Below, piece after piece: positions 1 to 7,185 of a DNA stretch of 49,966 nucleotides (position 1 is its first letter; each line of letters begins with the position of its first letter). The DNA is from Myroides indicus (GTDB lineage: Bacteria; Bacteroidota; Bacteroidia; Flavobacteriales; Flavobacteriaceae). The stretch covers positions 1 to 49,966 of the forward strand of contig NZ_SOAG01000024.1 of assembly GCF_004364575.1 (NCBI RefSeq). The letters are read 5' to 3'. Position numbers and translations under genes: made by a program. Under the pieces are notes generated by a model. That model had not been told where the DNA came from and searched no databases. It worked only from the letters and a program-made list of their open reading frames with translations.

Positions 1-130
1 TTAAAGCAAGACTTATCAATTCCAAATCCTTCAATTTTGGTGTTCGTCTTTGGTAGGGCAATAAATTTTCATTTGATATTTTTCGTAAAACTTCCAAAAT
101 TCTTTCGTAATTTGCACCTAAGTTGTTCAT
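1..130 (-). CDS. IS982-family transposase, N-terminal part, cut by the window edge
   Basis: Reading leftward from the ATG at 130, 43 codons stay open to the window edge. The product starts MNNLGANYERILEVLRKIS and continues with PYQRRTPKLKDLELISLAL. This arrangement of an ERILEVLRKIS helix followed by a RRTPKLxDLELISL block is the typical start of IS982-family transposases in Bacteroidota. The DDE catalytic part lies outside the window, so I cannot say whether the gene is intact. It reads in the same direction as the two-component operon on its right. Family assignment rests on pattern recognition only. Confidence 0.75.
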   Translation of the reverse strand, partial: MNNLGANYERILEVLRKISNENLLPYQRRTPKLKDLELISLAL

Positions 131-220
131 TGTAAATGGTTTTGTAGTTAATTCAATTTACTGATTTTAAATCAAATGAACAACTTTTCTCTTCTTTAAT
201 TCATAATGCACAACGGGTAG
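1..220 (-). mobile_element. Right part of an IS982-like insertion sequence, end uncertain
   Basis: The transposase start at 130 implies that the outer end of the element lies a short way to its right. ATGCACAACGGGTA at 207-220 is a candidate for the terminal inverted repeat, but I cannot see the other end and so cannot confirm a repeat or a target duplication. The right boundary is a guess. Confidence 0.4.
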
Positions 221-270
221 CTACTATTAAGATTTACTTCAAACTTACCATTATTAAAAACACCAGTCAA

Positions 271-287
271 TACGTAAAAACACGTAC
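271..287. repeat. 17-bp palindromic motif, copy 1
   Basis: TACGTAAAAACACGTAC. The arms TACGT and ACGTA are inverted around a 6-bp AAAAAC spacer; read otherwise, ACGTA recurs in direct orientation at 10-bp spacing, one helical turn. An identical copy follows 50 bp to the right, about five helical turns. It lies between the response-regulator gene and the IS982-like element. It looks like a transcription-factor site; the adjacent LuxR-type regulator is the obvious candidate, by inference only. Confidence 0.6.
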
Positions 288-320
288 CCCACTGTTAATT
301 AGTAATTTAAATATAGCTTA

Positions 321-337
321 TACGTAAAAACACGTAC
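321..337. repeat. 17-bp palindromic motif, copy 2
   Basis: Identical to the copy at 271-287. It touches the stop codon of the LuxR-type response regulator at 338, so for a leftward gene now beyond the insertion sequence it would sit upstream. Confidence 0.6.
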
Positions 338-961
338 TTAAAGCTTTATCATTTTGTGTTTGATGGCATACAGCACTACACCCATAAAGCTTTTGGAGTT
401 AGTTTTGTCTATCAATTTTGCTTTAAAAGTTTCTATTGTTCTATAGCTTATTCCCAGTTCTTCTGCCACTTCTTTAGTACTGTAATCTTTAGCTGATAAA
501 CGGATTATCTGATGTTCGCGTTTGGTAAAATCAACCACAACATCGTCGTTGTCCAATGCATTTAATGTGGCAGCTACTTCTTTGTCCAGATAAAACCCAT
601 TTATATTTATCCGTTCCAATGCCAGTTTTAAAACAGAAGGTTCTGTGTTTTTGGTCAAATAGCCATCTGCGCCCCATTGCAAAGTTTTGAGAACAGATTC
701 TTTGTCGTTGAGCAAGGTTAGTACCAATATTTTTATTTGGGGGTAAAGCAACCGCAGCTGCTGCCCTGTTTCAAAACCGTCCATTACGGGCATTTGCAAA
801 TCCAGTAATACCACATCAACCGAGATGTTTTTTAGCTTTTGCAGTAATTCTGCTCCGTTTTCTGCTTCTAAAACCACCTGCATACCTCCAAAATAATCAA
901 TGAGCATTCTTAAGCTTTTTCTAAACAAGGCGTGGTCATCTGCAAGGGCTATCCGTATCAT
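338..961 (-). CDS. LuxR/NarL-type response regulator
   Basis: 207 aa, the usual size for the family. The receiver domain spans about residues 1-120, with acidic pocket D8/D9, phosphorylation site D54 in VLLDLQMPVMDG, T82 and K104. The LuxR-type helix-turn-helix occupies about 145-207, with the recognition region around KEVAEELGISYRTIETFKAKL. It should regulate transcription after phosphotransfer from the kinase encoded just upstream, whose 3' end it overlaps by 26 bases. It is the last gene of a leftward operon starting at 2658. That kinase is frameshifted here, so the regulator may be an orphan unless another donor serves it. Copies of a 17-bp palindrome flank the operon. Confidence 0.9.
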   Translation of the reverse strand: MIRIALADDHALFRKSLRMLIDYFGGMQVVLEAENGAELLQKLKNISVDVVLLDLQMPVMDGFETGQQLRLLYPQIKILVLTLLNDKESVLKTLQWGADGYLTKNTEPSVLKLALERININGFYLDKEVAATLNALDNDDVVVDFTKREHQIIRLSAKDYSTKEVAEELGISYRTIETFKAKLIDKTNSKSFMGVVLYAIKHKMIKL

Positions 962-1725
962 ATACTTTTTGTTTTTGTATTACAATTATGTTTCCAGTGT
1001 TAGACTGTTGTTGCTTTAAAGTTGCTTTTGAATTAGATAACCGTGTTATTATATTTTTAATTCCCATTCCTTTGCTTTCTTTTTCTGCTGTATAAAAATC
1101 GTATGCTTCGCCGTCATCTTTAAAAGTAAATATATATTGGTCTGCGGTCTGCTCTACAATAAAAGTTATATGCTTGGCTTTGCCGTGTTGCAACGCGTTA
1201 TCTGTTAGTTCTTGTATAATTCGGTATAAATCATAACTTTCAGAATGGGACAGACGGAGTTCCTGCACTTGATAATCTTCGCGTACGGGAATACCGTACC
1301 AATTTTGTGTTCGGTGAAAAAAATCTTTTAATACCGGAAGCAAGCCCTGTTTTTCTAATAAAGGAGGCATCAAGGTTATAGCTAATTCGCTGTACACCGT
1401 TTAGCGAGGTCTCTAAAGCTTTTTTTATTTCTTTAGTCAGCTCTACGACAGCCTCTTTTTTTTCTGTTACTTCCAGCAATCTCACAAGATTAAGAATAGC
1501 ACTGAGATTTCCGCTGATACCGTCATGTAAATCCGCTGCCACCCTATTTCGCTCCTTTTCTTCAGCTTTTAAAGCTGCTTTTATACTTACGGCTGTTTCT
1601 CGTTGCGTTATTTCAAAAACCTTTCGTTGATAAAATACAGCCAAAAATATTACGCTTACAGCCAAAAACGACATCATTAATGTGCCTAACCAAAATACCC
1701 ACTCTAAACTTTGTCCATTTTCCAT
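936..1725 (-). pseudogene. Sensor histidine kinase (HisKA_3 type), frameshifted
   Basis: Two overlapping frames together make one NarX/LiaS-type kinase. The first frame (ATG at 1725) has a transmembrane helix at residues 9-32, a short coil, and the dimerisation/phosphoacceptor helix with AADLHDGISGNL (H67), running to ISYNL at residue 118. The second frame resumes with MPPLLEKQGLLPVLKDFF at 1370 and holds the ATPase core: N-box IIQELTDNALQHG and G-box KGMGIKNIITRLS. The normal family sequence ISxNLMPPLLEKQG is restored by dropping one base near 1371-1375. Without it, the first frame runs into unrelated residues and stops at 1240. There is no obvious slippery run at the junction, so programmed frameshifting looks unlikely; a real mutation or a sequencing error fits. 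No extracellular sensor domain is present. Confidence 0.8.
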
Positions 1726-2342
1726 ACACCAAAACTTAATAAAGCTCGTAAAAACAACGTAGCTACAACATTTATCATCCAGTAATCGTAAAAATAAGAC
1801 GTTGTTTCCAGCAAAAAACTACTCAATATAAACAAACAAAATGTAGAAGCATAATAAATGAATAATCCCGATACAAAATAAAAATCTGCACTTTGCCAAA
1901 GATTCTTAATCTCTACTTTCTCAAACAATTGTTTAAACCATAAAAATGTGGCAGTAAAAACTAGTAAAGAAATTACAGTTTTATTAATTGTTTTTGCTAA
2001 CAATGCATTTTGTTCACTCCAATAGCTGAAAGAATAGATATAAAAAAGAATAAAAACAATTCTATATACATTAAAATAAATTTTATACTTTTTATCCAAA
2101 GAAGATATATAAAAATAAAATATTGTAACAAATTCAAGAAGGGAATATACCTGAGTCCAATATGAAGTATTTAGTTGTAACCACTCTGTTCCTATTTGCT
2201 CATATAACGTTGCTAAAGCCGTTAACAGTAGAAAAGGGAATATTGCCTCCGTACACAACTTTTGTTTTTTGCTTACAAAATACAGCAGTGCCGGAAGCAA
2301 TCCCGCATAAAGTGCTATATAGTACAGAATGCTATACAACAA
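1704..2342 (-). CDS. Multi-pass membrane protein of a two-component operon
   Basis: 212 aa with about six to seven hydrophobic helices, for example YSILYYIALYAGLLPALLYF near the start and INVVATLFLRALLSFGVW near the end. No catalytic motif is visible and I do not recognise a named family. Its end overlaps the kinase start by 22 bases, and it begins 7 bases after the stop of the 102-aa protein upstream. Because the kinase carries a single helix and no sensor domain, this protein could be the membrane partner that supplies the signal; that is inference from position. Confidence 0.7.
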   Translation of the reverse strand: MLYSILYYIALYAGLLPALLYFVSKKQKLCTEAIFPFLLLTALATLYEQIGTEWLQLNTSYWTQVYSLLEFVTIFYFYISSLDKKYKIYFNVYRIVFILFYIYSFSYWSEQNALLAKTINKTVISLLVFTATFLWFKQLFEKVEIKNLWQSADFYFVSGLFIYYASTFCLFILSSFLLETTSYFYDYWMINVVATLFLRALLSFGVWKMDKV

Positions 2343-2349
2343 ACAATTT

Positions 2350-2658
2350 TTATATTTTAATTAAAACACTTTTTTTAGGACAATGAGGTGGGCAAATACT
2401 TAAATCCTCCAGAATAACGCCTTCTGTCATATCTTCTCCTGTACTGTCAACTCCCACTAAAACCAAATTGTTTTTTGACGAATTACCGTCTGTACCATTG
2501 TATATTCTTATTCCTTTACAATCTTCTTGTTCCAAAATCAACATCAGTTTATCCTTAGACACAGTATATGCCTTTATACTGTCCGGATTATTTTCCTGAA
2601 ATGTATGCGTAAATTCAATTGCCTCTTCTAAAGTAATTACTTCTCCGTATGTATTCAT
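2350..2658 (-). CDS. Hypothetical 102-aa protein, C-terminal CPPHCPKK motif
   Basis: Small soluble, mostly acidic protein with no signal peptide or transmembrane helix. The C-terminus carries ICPPHCPKKSVLIKI, with two cysteines and a histidine that could bind metal or form a disulfide. I do not recognise its function. It is the first gene of the leftward operon that also encodes the membrane protein, kinase and response regulator. A 17-bp palindromic motif (2717-2733) lies about 60 bases upstream of its start, which suggests the operon is under control of the same site that recurs behind the regulator gene. Confidence 0.7.
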   Translation of the reverse strand: MNTYGEVITLEEAIEFTHTFQENNPDSIKAYTVSKDKLMLILEQEDCKGIRIYNGTDGNSSKNNLVLVGVDSTGEDMTEGVILEDLSICPPHCPKKSVLIKI

Positions 2659-2716
2659 TTTTTATGATATTAAATATTACAGTAATCAAAGTTGCACATT
2701 GTTTACTTCTTTTGAG

Positions 2717-2733
2717 TAAGTAAAAACACGTAC
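2717..2733. repeat. 17-bp palindromic motif, copy 3 (one mismatch)
   Basis: TAAGTAAAAACACGTAC differs from the two copies at 271-337 by one base in the left arm. It lies upstream of the first gene (start 2658) of the two-component operon, at a promoter-proximal position. Its place fits an autoregulatory operator. Confidence 0.55.
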
Positions 2734-2820
2734 CTGCTGTGTTAAAAGCAGATTTAAAAAGTATATTACCAATCTAACCTCATCTTTTCCCTTTCAAAAC
2801 ACTTTATTTGAAAAATAAAA

Positions 2821-2846
2821 GTCCCGCCATTTTTAAGATGGCGGGA
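2821..2846 (-). terminator. Rho-independent terminator of the ferredoxin operon
   Basis: A 10-bp perfect GC-rich stem (GTCCCGCCAT against ATGGCGGGAC) with a 6-base loop. On the minus strand it is followed by TTTTATTTTT. It lies just after the ferredoxin stop at 2883. Confidence 0.85.
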
Positions 2847-2882
2847 CTTTGGTATAGTTTAAAAAGTATACTATTTATTTTG

Positions 2883-3218
2883 CTATTCTGGAGCTAACTC
2901 TACAATTAGCCCAGCCAAAGCCGGTTCTATTGCCAGCTGACATCCCAATCTGCTATTGTCTTTCACGTTAAACGCTTCTGACAACATTGCCTCTTCATCC
3001 GGGTTCATTTCAGGCAATTCTACCTCGTCGCCATTAATTACATAACACTGACAAGAGGCGCACATTGCCATTCCGCCACAAATACCTATTGTTCCTTCCG
3101 GAGCTAATTCATAAGCTCTGACCAACTCCATTATGTTCATATTCATATCTGTTGGCGCGTCTACCTCGTGCTTTTCCCCCTCTCTGTCAATAATAGTTAT
3201 TTTTATATCTTGCAGCAT
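2883..3218 (-). CDS. [2Fe-2S] ferredoxin, adrenodoxin/ISC type
   Basis: 111 aa, normal size for the family. Cluster ligands are C47, C53, C56 and C93, in the C-x5-C-x2-C...C spacing of adrenodoxin-like ferredoxins (CGGMAMCASC, then LGCQL). It should act as a one-electron carrier in the cytoplasm, for Fe-S cluster assembly or other biosynthetic steps. Its start is 6 bases after the stop of the ferredoxin-NADP reductase gene, so the reductase is its probable electron donor. NifU-like and Mrp genes follow further upstream in the same direction. A terminator lies behind it. Confidence 0.9.
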   Translation of the reverse strand: MLQDIKITIIDREGEKHEVDAPTDMNMNIMELVRAYELAPEGTIGICGGMAMCASCQCYVINGDEVELPEMNPDEEAMLSEAFNVKDNSRLGCQLAIEPALAGLIVELAPE

Positions 3219-3224
3219 ACAGTC

Positions 3225-4277
3225 TTATATTATTGATTTAACAACGGCTTTTTCTGCCTCTTTTCTGCTTCCGTCAAAACCATTGATACCCGAAACAGTT
3301 GTATATTTCAATACATATTTTTTACCGGGATTCAGCATATTATAAACACTTTGACACATGAGAGTAGCTTCGTGGAAACCGCATAAAATAAGCTTTAATT
3401 TGCCCGGGTAGGTATTTACATCGCCAATTGCATAAATACCCGGAATATTAGTTTGATAATCCAGCGCATTGTTTACTTTGATGGCATTTTTTTCTATTTC
3501 CAAGCCCCAGTTAGCTATTGGTCCCAGTTTAGGCGTCAACCCAAACAGGGGAATAAAATAATCACATGCTATCTGTTCCTGCACTCCTTCTTTTTCTATT
3601 ACCAAAGAATTTAACCTTTCTTCTCCCTGTAACGCTATAACTTCGGCAGGAGTAACTAAATTTATCTTGCCTCTGTTTTTCAAGTCCTGTACTTTTTCCA
3701 CCGAATCTAAAGCTCCTCTAAATTCGTTTCGGCGGTGTACCAGATGTACCTCTTTGGCTATATCTGCCAGATAAATACTCCAGTCCAAAGCAGAATCTCC
3801 GCCTCCGGCAATTACGATTCTTTTGTCTTGAAACATGTCGGGATTTTTCACAAAATATTCCACTCCTCTTTCTTCGAAGAAAGCAAGGTTTTCCAGTTCC
3901 GGTTTTCGTGGCTCAAAAGATCCTAATCCCCCGGCAATTGCTACTGCTTTTCCGTGGTGTTTAGTGCCTTTGTTAGTAGTTACAATAAAAGTTCCGTCTT
4001 CTAATTTTTCAATTTCCTCGGCAACTTCATTTAAGGTAAACCCCGGTTGAAATTGTTTAATTTGCTCCATCAGGTTATCTATGAGTTCTGCTGCTCCCAC
4101 AGAAGGATAACCCGGAATATCAAAGATTGGTTTTTTGGGGTACAGCTCTGTCAGCTGTCCTCCCGGCTGGGGTAAGCCATCTATCAGATGGCATTTTAAC
4201 TTTAAAAGTCCAGCTTCAAAAACAGCAAAAAGCCCCGTTGGACCTGCTCCAATGATTATTATATCGGTTTGAATCAT
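3225..4277 (-). CDS. Ferredoxin--NADP reductase, thioredoxin-reductase-like type
   Basis: 350 aa from the ATG at 4277; an upstream in-frame TTG at 4304 has no support. The FAD-binding GAGPTG (residues 10-15) opens the protein and a second dinucleotide motif GGGDSALDW lies near residue 160. The C-terminal AIGDVNTYPGKLKLI closes the FAD site. There is no redox CxxC pair, which separates it from thioredoxin reductases and fits the YumC-type ferredoxin/flavodoxin reductases. It transfers electrons between NADPH and ferredoxin, and the 2Fe-2S ferredoxin gene follows after 6 bases. A long AT-rich hairpin separates it from the NifU-like gene upstream, so it may have its own promoter. Confidence 0.88.
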   Translation of the reverse strand: MIQTDIIIIGAGPTGLFAVFEAGLLKLKCHLIDGLPQPGGQLTELYPKKPIFDIPGYPSVGAAELIDNLMEQIKQFQPGFTLNEVAEEIEKLEDGTFIVTTNKGTKHHGKAVAIAGGLGSFEPRKPELENLAFFEERGVEYFVKNPDMFQDKRIVIAGGGDSALDWSIYLADIAKEVHLVHRRNEFRGALDSVEKVQDLKNRGKINLVTPAEVIALQGEERLNSLVIEKEGVQEQIACDYFIPLFGLTPKLGPIANWGLEIEKNAIKVNNALDYQTNIPGIYAIGDVNTYPGKLKLILCGFHEATLMCQSVYNMLNPGKKYVLKYTTVSGINGFDGSRKEAEKAVVKSII

Positions 4278-4331
4278 GATGTAGTTCTTTTGTGCAAAGT
4301 TCAACTTTGCGGAAGTTATTAAAAATGATAA

Positions 4332-4373
4332 AAATCAATTTTAATCTCTTAGTACAGAAATTAAAATTGATTT
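4332..4373 (-). terminator. AT-rich hairpin after the NifU-like gene
   Basis: A 14-bp perfect inverted repeat (AAATCAATTTTAAT and its complement) with a 14-base loop lies in the 104-base gap between the NifU-like stop and the reductase start. On the minus strand it is followed by TTTTTATCATTTTT. It probably attenuates or ends transcription from nifU-mrp; the stem is weak because it has almost no G or C. Confidence 0.5.
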
Positions 4374-4381
4374 CTATTTTT

Positions 4382-4621
4382 TTATCCGACATTAACTACA
4401 GTTTCAATCTCCGGTGCATATTTTTTTATGGTAGTTTCTACACCGATACTAAGCGTCATCTGATTAACACTGCATGAGGTACAAGCGCCTTCCAAACGCA
4501 CCTTAACGTGTTTATCATCTTCAATTGCTATCAAAACAATATCTCCACCATCTGTTTGAAGAAACGGACGGATTTCGTCCAACGCTTTTTCTACATTTTG
4601 TTTGATTGTTTCTGATGTCAT
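4382..4621 (-). CDS. NifU C-terminal-domain protein (Fe-S scaffold/carrier)
   Basis: 79 aa, the size of a free-standing NifU C-terminal domain. The hallmark GACTSCSVNQMTLSIGVE places the CxxC at C47/C50, which binds a [4Fe-4S] cluster for transfer to apoproteins. The FLQTDGGDIVL segment near residues 20-30 is also typical. It lies 22 bases behind the Mrp ATPase gene, in the same direction; the pairing supports a joint role in Fe-S cluster maturation in the cytoplasm. Confidence 0.9.
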   Translation of the reverse strand: MTSETIKQNVEKALDEIRPFLQTDGGDIVLIAIEDDKHVKVRLEGACTSCSVNQMTLSIGVETTIKKYAPEIETVVNVG

Positions 4622-4643
4622 ATCTTTTTATCTATTTTTCGGA

Positions 4644-5774
4644 TTAATTTTTCTTTACAGCAGAGCAACCTGCCATCGTAGTTATTTTTATAGCTTCAGT
4701 CGGAGGTAAAGATTCGTTTCTTGCTACCACTTGCTCCACCACATTACGGGATACTTCTTCAAAAACTTTAGCTACCACAGTATTGTCCTGAAACGCTGCC
4801 GGACGACCGTAATCGCCTGCTTCACGTATACTTTGCACAATCGGAATCTCTCCCAAAAATGGTACTTGTAAATCTTCCGCTAGATTTTTAGCACCGTTTT
4901 CTCCAAAGATATAATATTTATTATTAGGCAGTTCTGCCGGTGTAAAATATGCCATATTTTCAATAATTCCCAACACGGGAACGTTGATACTTTCTGACAT
5001 AAACATCGACACTCCTTTTTTAGCGTCTGCCAGTGCTACTGCCTGAGGAGTTGATACAACGACTGCTCCGGTAATCGGCAACGACTGCATGATAGACAAG
5101 TGAATATCTCCTGTTCCCGGAGGAAGGTCTAACAACAAAAAGTCCAATTCGCCCCAATCTGCATCAAAAATCATTTGATTTAAAGCTTTGGAAGCCATTG
5201 GTCCTCTCCAGATAATTGCCTGATCCGGTTTTGTAAAAAAACCTATAGACAATATTTCTACGCCATAGGAAGAAATAGGTTTCATTTTGGATTTTCCGTT
5301 TACCTCAACCGTAATAGGTTTGGCATTCTCCACATCAAACATTATCGGCATAGAGGGTCCGTAAATATCGGCGTCCAGAACTCCTACTCTAAATCCCATA
5401 TTTGCCAAGCTACCCGCAATGTTAGCGGTTACCGTTGATTTTCCAACTCCTCCTTTTCCGGAGGAAATAGCTACTATATTTTTAATCCCGGGAATTGCTT
5501 TTCCTTTAATTTCAGGTTTTTCAGGTGCATCTACCCGAATATTTACTTTTACTTTTGCTTTGTCATATACTTGGTCGTGAATGACTTTCATCACATCCAC
5601 TTCTGCTCTTTTTTTAATGTGTAATGCAGGCGTGCTCAAAACCAGATCAACCACAACCTCATCACCAAATGTCATAACATTACTAACCGCACCGCTTTCG
5701 ACCATATTTTTTCCTTCTCCAGCTACAGAAATGGTTTCCAGTGCTTTTAGTATTTCCTTTCTATCAAGTTTCAT
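4644..5774 (-). CDS. Mrp/NBP35-family P-loop ATPase (Fe-S cluster carrier)
   Basis: 376 aa from the ATG at 5774. Residues 1-80 form a MIP18/DUF59 domain; residues 97-350 the ParA-like ATPase, with deviant Walker A GKGGVGKST at 106-114 and the LLDLPPGTGD motif. These proteins bind and transfer [4Fe-4S] clusters. The CPxCG pair usually found after the NMxYF motif is absent here (AYFTPAELPNNKYYIFG), and only one cysteine remains near the C-terminus, in AGCSA. This may be usual for the phylum, but it makes the cluster site unclear. A TATCTTTG promoter element lies at 5821-5828. The nifU-like gene follows after 22 bases. Confidence 0.9.
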   Translation of the reverse strand: MKLDRKEILKALETISVAGEGKNMVESGAVSNVMTFGDEVVVDLVLSTPALHIKKRAEVDVMKVIHDQVYDKAKVKVNIRVDAPEKPEIKGKAIPGIKNIVAISSGKGGVGKSTVTANIAGSLANMGFRVGVLDADIYGPSMPIMFDVENAKPITVEVNGKSKMKPISSYGVEILSIGFFTKPDQAIIWRGPMASKALNQMIFDADWGELDFLLLDLPPGTGDIHLSIMQSLPITGAVVVSTPQAVALADAKKGVSMFMSESINVPVLGIIENMAYFTPAELPNNKYYIFGENGAKNLAEDLQVPFLGEIPIVQSIREAGDYGRPAAFQDNTVVAKVFEEVSRNVVEQVVARNESLPPTEAIKITTMAGCSAVKKN

Positions 5775-5820
5775 TATATACAATTAGTTTTCAATAAATT
5801 AATACAATATAGGTATCGTA

Positions 5821-5828
5821 CAAAGATA
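5821..5828 (-). promoter_or_regulatory. Promoter -7 element (TATCTTTG) for mrp-nifU
   Basis: Exact match to the Bacteroidota -7 consensus TAnnTTTG on the minus strand, 47 bases upstream of the mrp ATG. I see no clear TTG at the -33 spacing. Confidence 0.5.
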
Positions 5829-5889
5829 GTGGGAAATATTGAGACTTTAGTGTTAATATATTCTAAATAAGAATAACATAAATAGGCTG

Positions 5890-7185
5890 TTAAAGCGCAT
5901 TTGTATTGTTTAATTTGAGTCTCTTTTGCAGTAAAGAGCGCGTCAGATTATTTTTGATAAGTGCAAATTGAGAGTTAAGCAATTCATTTTTTGCCTGATT
6001 AAATGAAAAAACATCTGCTTTTCCATTTTCGTATTTTACTTGTGTAGTAGCAAAGGATTTTTGTGCAAGATCAATACTGCTAATCAATTTGTCCGCCATT
6101 AACCCTAACTGCTTTATTTCCGTTTCTATTTCTTTATTCTGGTTGTTTAACTGTGATTTACTTTCCTCTATTTTCAGTTCACTGAGCTGTTGCTCCATCT
6201 GGTTTTTGCACAATTTCCGAATCACTGATCCTCCCTGAAAAACAGGAATAGATAATCTAAAGCCAACATAGTGACTTTTATTATCATGCAGTTGATCGCT
6301 AAATGAAGGAGCGGATATAAGATTATCGCTATTCACCAATTTGGAATAAAACGATCCAAAAGAATAATTTGCCTGTAATCTTGGTGCTTTCTCCGCTTTT
6401 AATAGCTGTCTTTCTTTTTGCAGAATCCGCTGATTTATTTTAAATTTCTCCACTGTTGGATTATACAAATAGTCCGTTTCGCCCTCTTCGAATTCTTCTG
6501 TTAAAACCAGATTAAAATCTGAAGGGGTCAATTCTGTTTCATTCAGCCAATGCAGCAATTTTAGTTTTTGATTGTATAGCAAATTTTCCGTTTCTTTTAT
6601 ATTGATTTCATCGCGTTTAAAAAGGTAATCTATGTCATACAAATCACTTTGAGGTTTAGCGCCAGCATCTACTTCCTTAAAAATTCTACTTAAATTATTA
6701 CTGCTGTTTATCATCTGTTGTCGCTGAATGATAAGCCACTCCTGTGTAGTCAGCACTTCATAAAACTGAATTAATAATTCAGTCTGGTAATTATAGGCTA
6801 CCTCTTCTTCTGACATTTGAGCTAATTCTGTATCTAATTTTTGCCGTTGTAAAATATATAGATTTTGCAAATTGAACAAATCCATAGAAGCGTCTATCGA
6901 AAACTGATCAGACAATATATTGGATGCAACTCTGCTATTGGTGCTTGGATCTATTGTAGATCCAAAATTATAAGAGTGTATTCCGTTTAATGTAACATCG
7001 GGCAGATAAAGTGAAGTCAGTGATTGTTTTCGCTTTTCGGCAACTTTGGTTTCCAACGCAGCAACTTTAAGCGGATAACTATTTACTTCTCCCTTTTCCA
7101 CACAGTTTTTTAACGTCCAGCTTTGCTGTGCAAAAACAGTACTAGAAATCAAGGTGAATATCAGCAAAAATATAAGCTTATTCAT
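5890..7185 (-). CDS. TolC-family outer-membrane efflux protein
   Basis: 431 aa with a signal peptide (residues 1-19, ending STVFA before QQ). The rest is rich in long amphipathic coiled-coil stretches in two internal repeats, as in TolC-type trimeric channels. It would form the outer-membrane duct of the tripartite efflux pump encoded by the five genes upstream. Its start overlaps the end of the second permease gene by 8 bases, and it is the last gene of the operon. The substrate cannot be told from sequence. Confidence 0.88.
   Translation of the reverse strand: MNKLIFLLIFTLISSTVFAQQSWTLKNCVEKGEVNSYPLKVAALETKVAEKRKQSLTSLYLPDVTLNGIHSYNFGSTIDPSTNSRVASNILSDQFSIDASMDLFNLQNLYILQRQKLDTELAQMSEEEVAYNYQTELLIQFYEVLTTQEWLIIQRQQMINSSNNLSRIFKEVDAGAKPQSDLYDIDYLFKRDEINIKETENLLYNQKLKLLHWLNETELTPSDFNLVLTEEFEEGETDYLYNPTVEKFKINQRILQKERQLLKAEKAPRLQANYSFGSFYSKLVNSDNLISAPSFSDQLHDNKSHYVGFRLSIPVFQGGSVIRKLCKNQMEQQLSELKIEESKSQLNNQNKEIETEIKQLGLMADKLISSIDLAQKSFATTQVKYENGKADVFSFNQAKNELLNSQFALIKNNLTRSLLQKRLKLNNTNAL

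Noticed and set aside
2162..2386. Plus-strand frame opposite the membrane protein gene
   Set aside because: It is antisense to a gene with clear operon context and shows no motif.
4278..4304. Longer N-terminus of the ferredoxin reductase from a TTG
   Set aside because: The extra nine residues precede the FAD motif that normally opens the protein; the ATG at 4277 fits the family.
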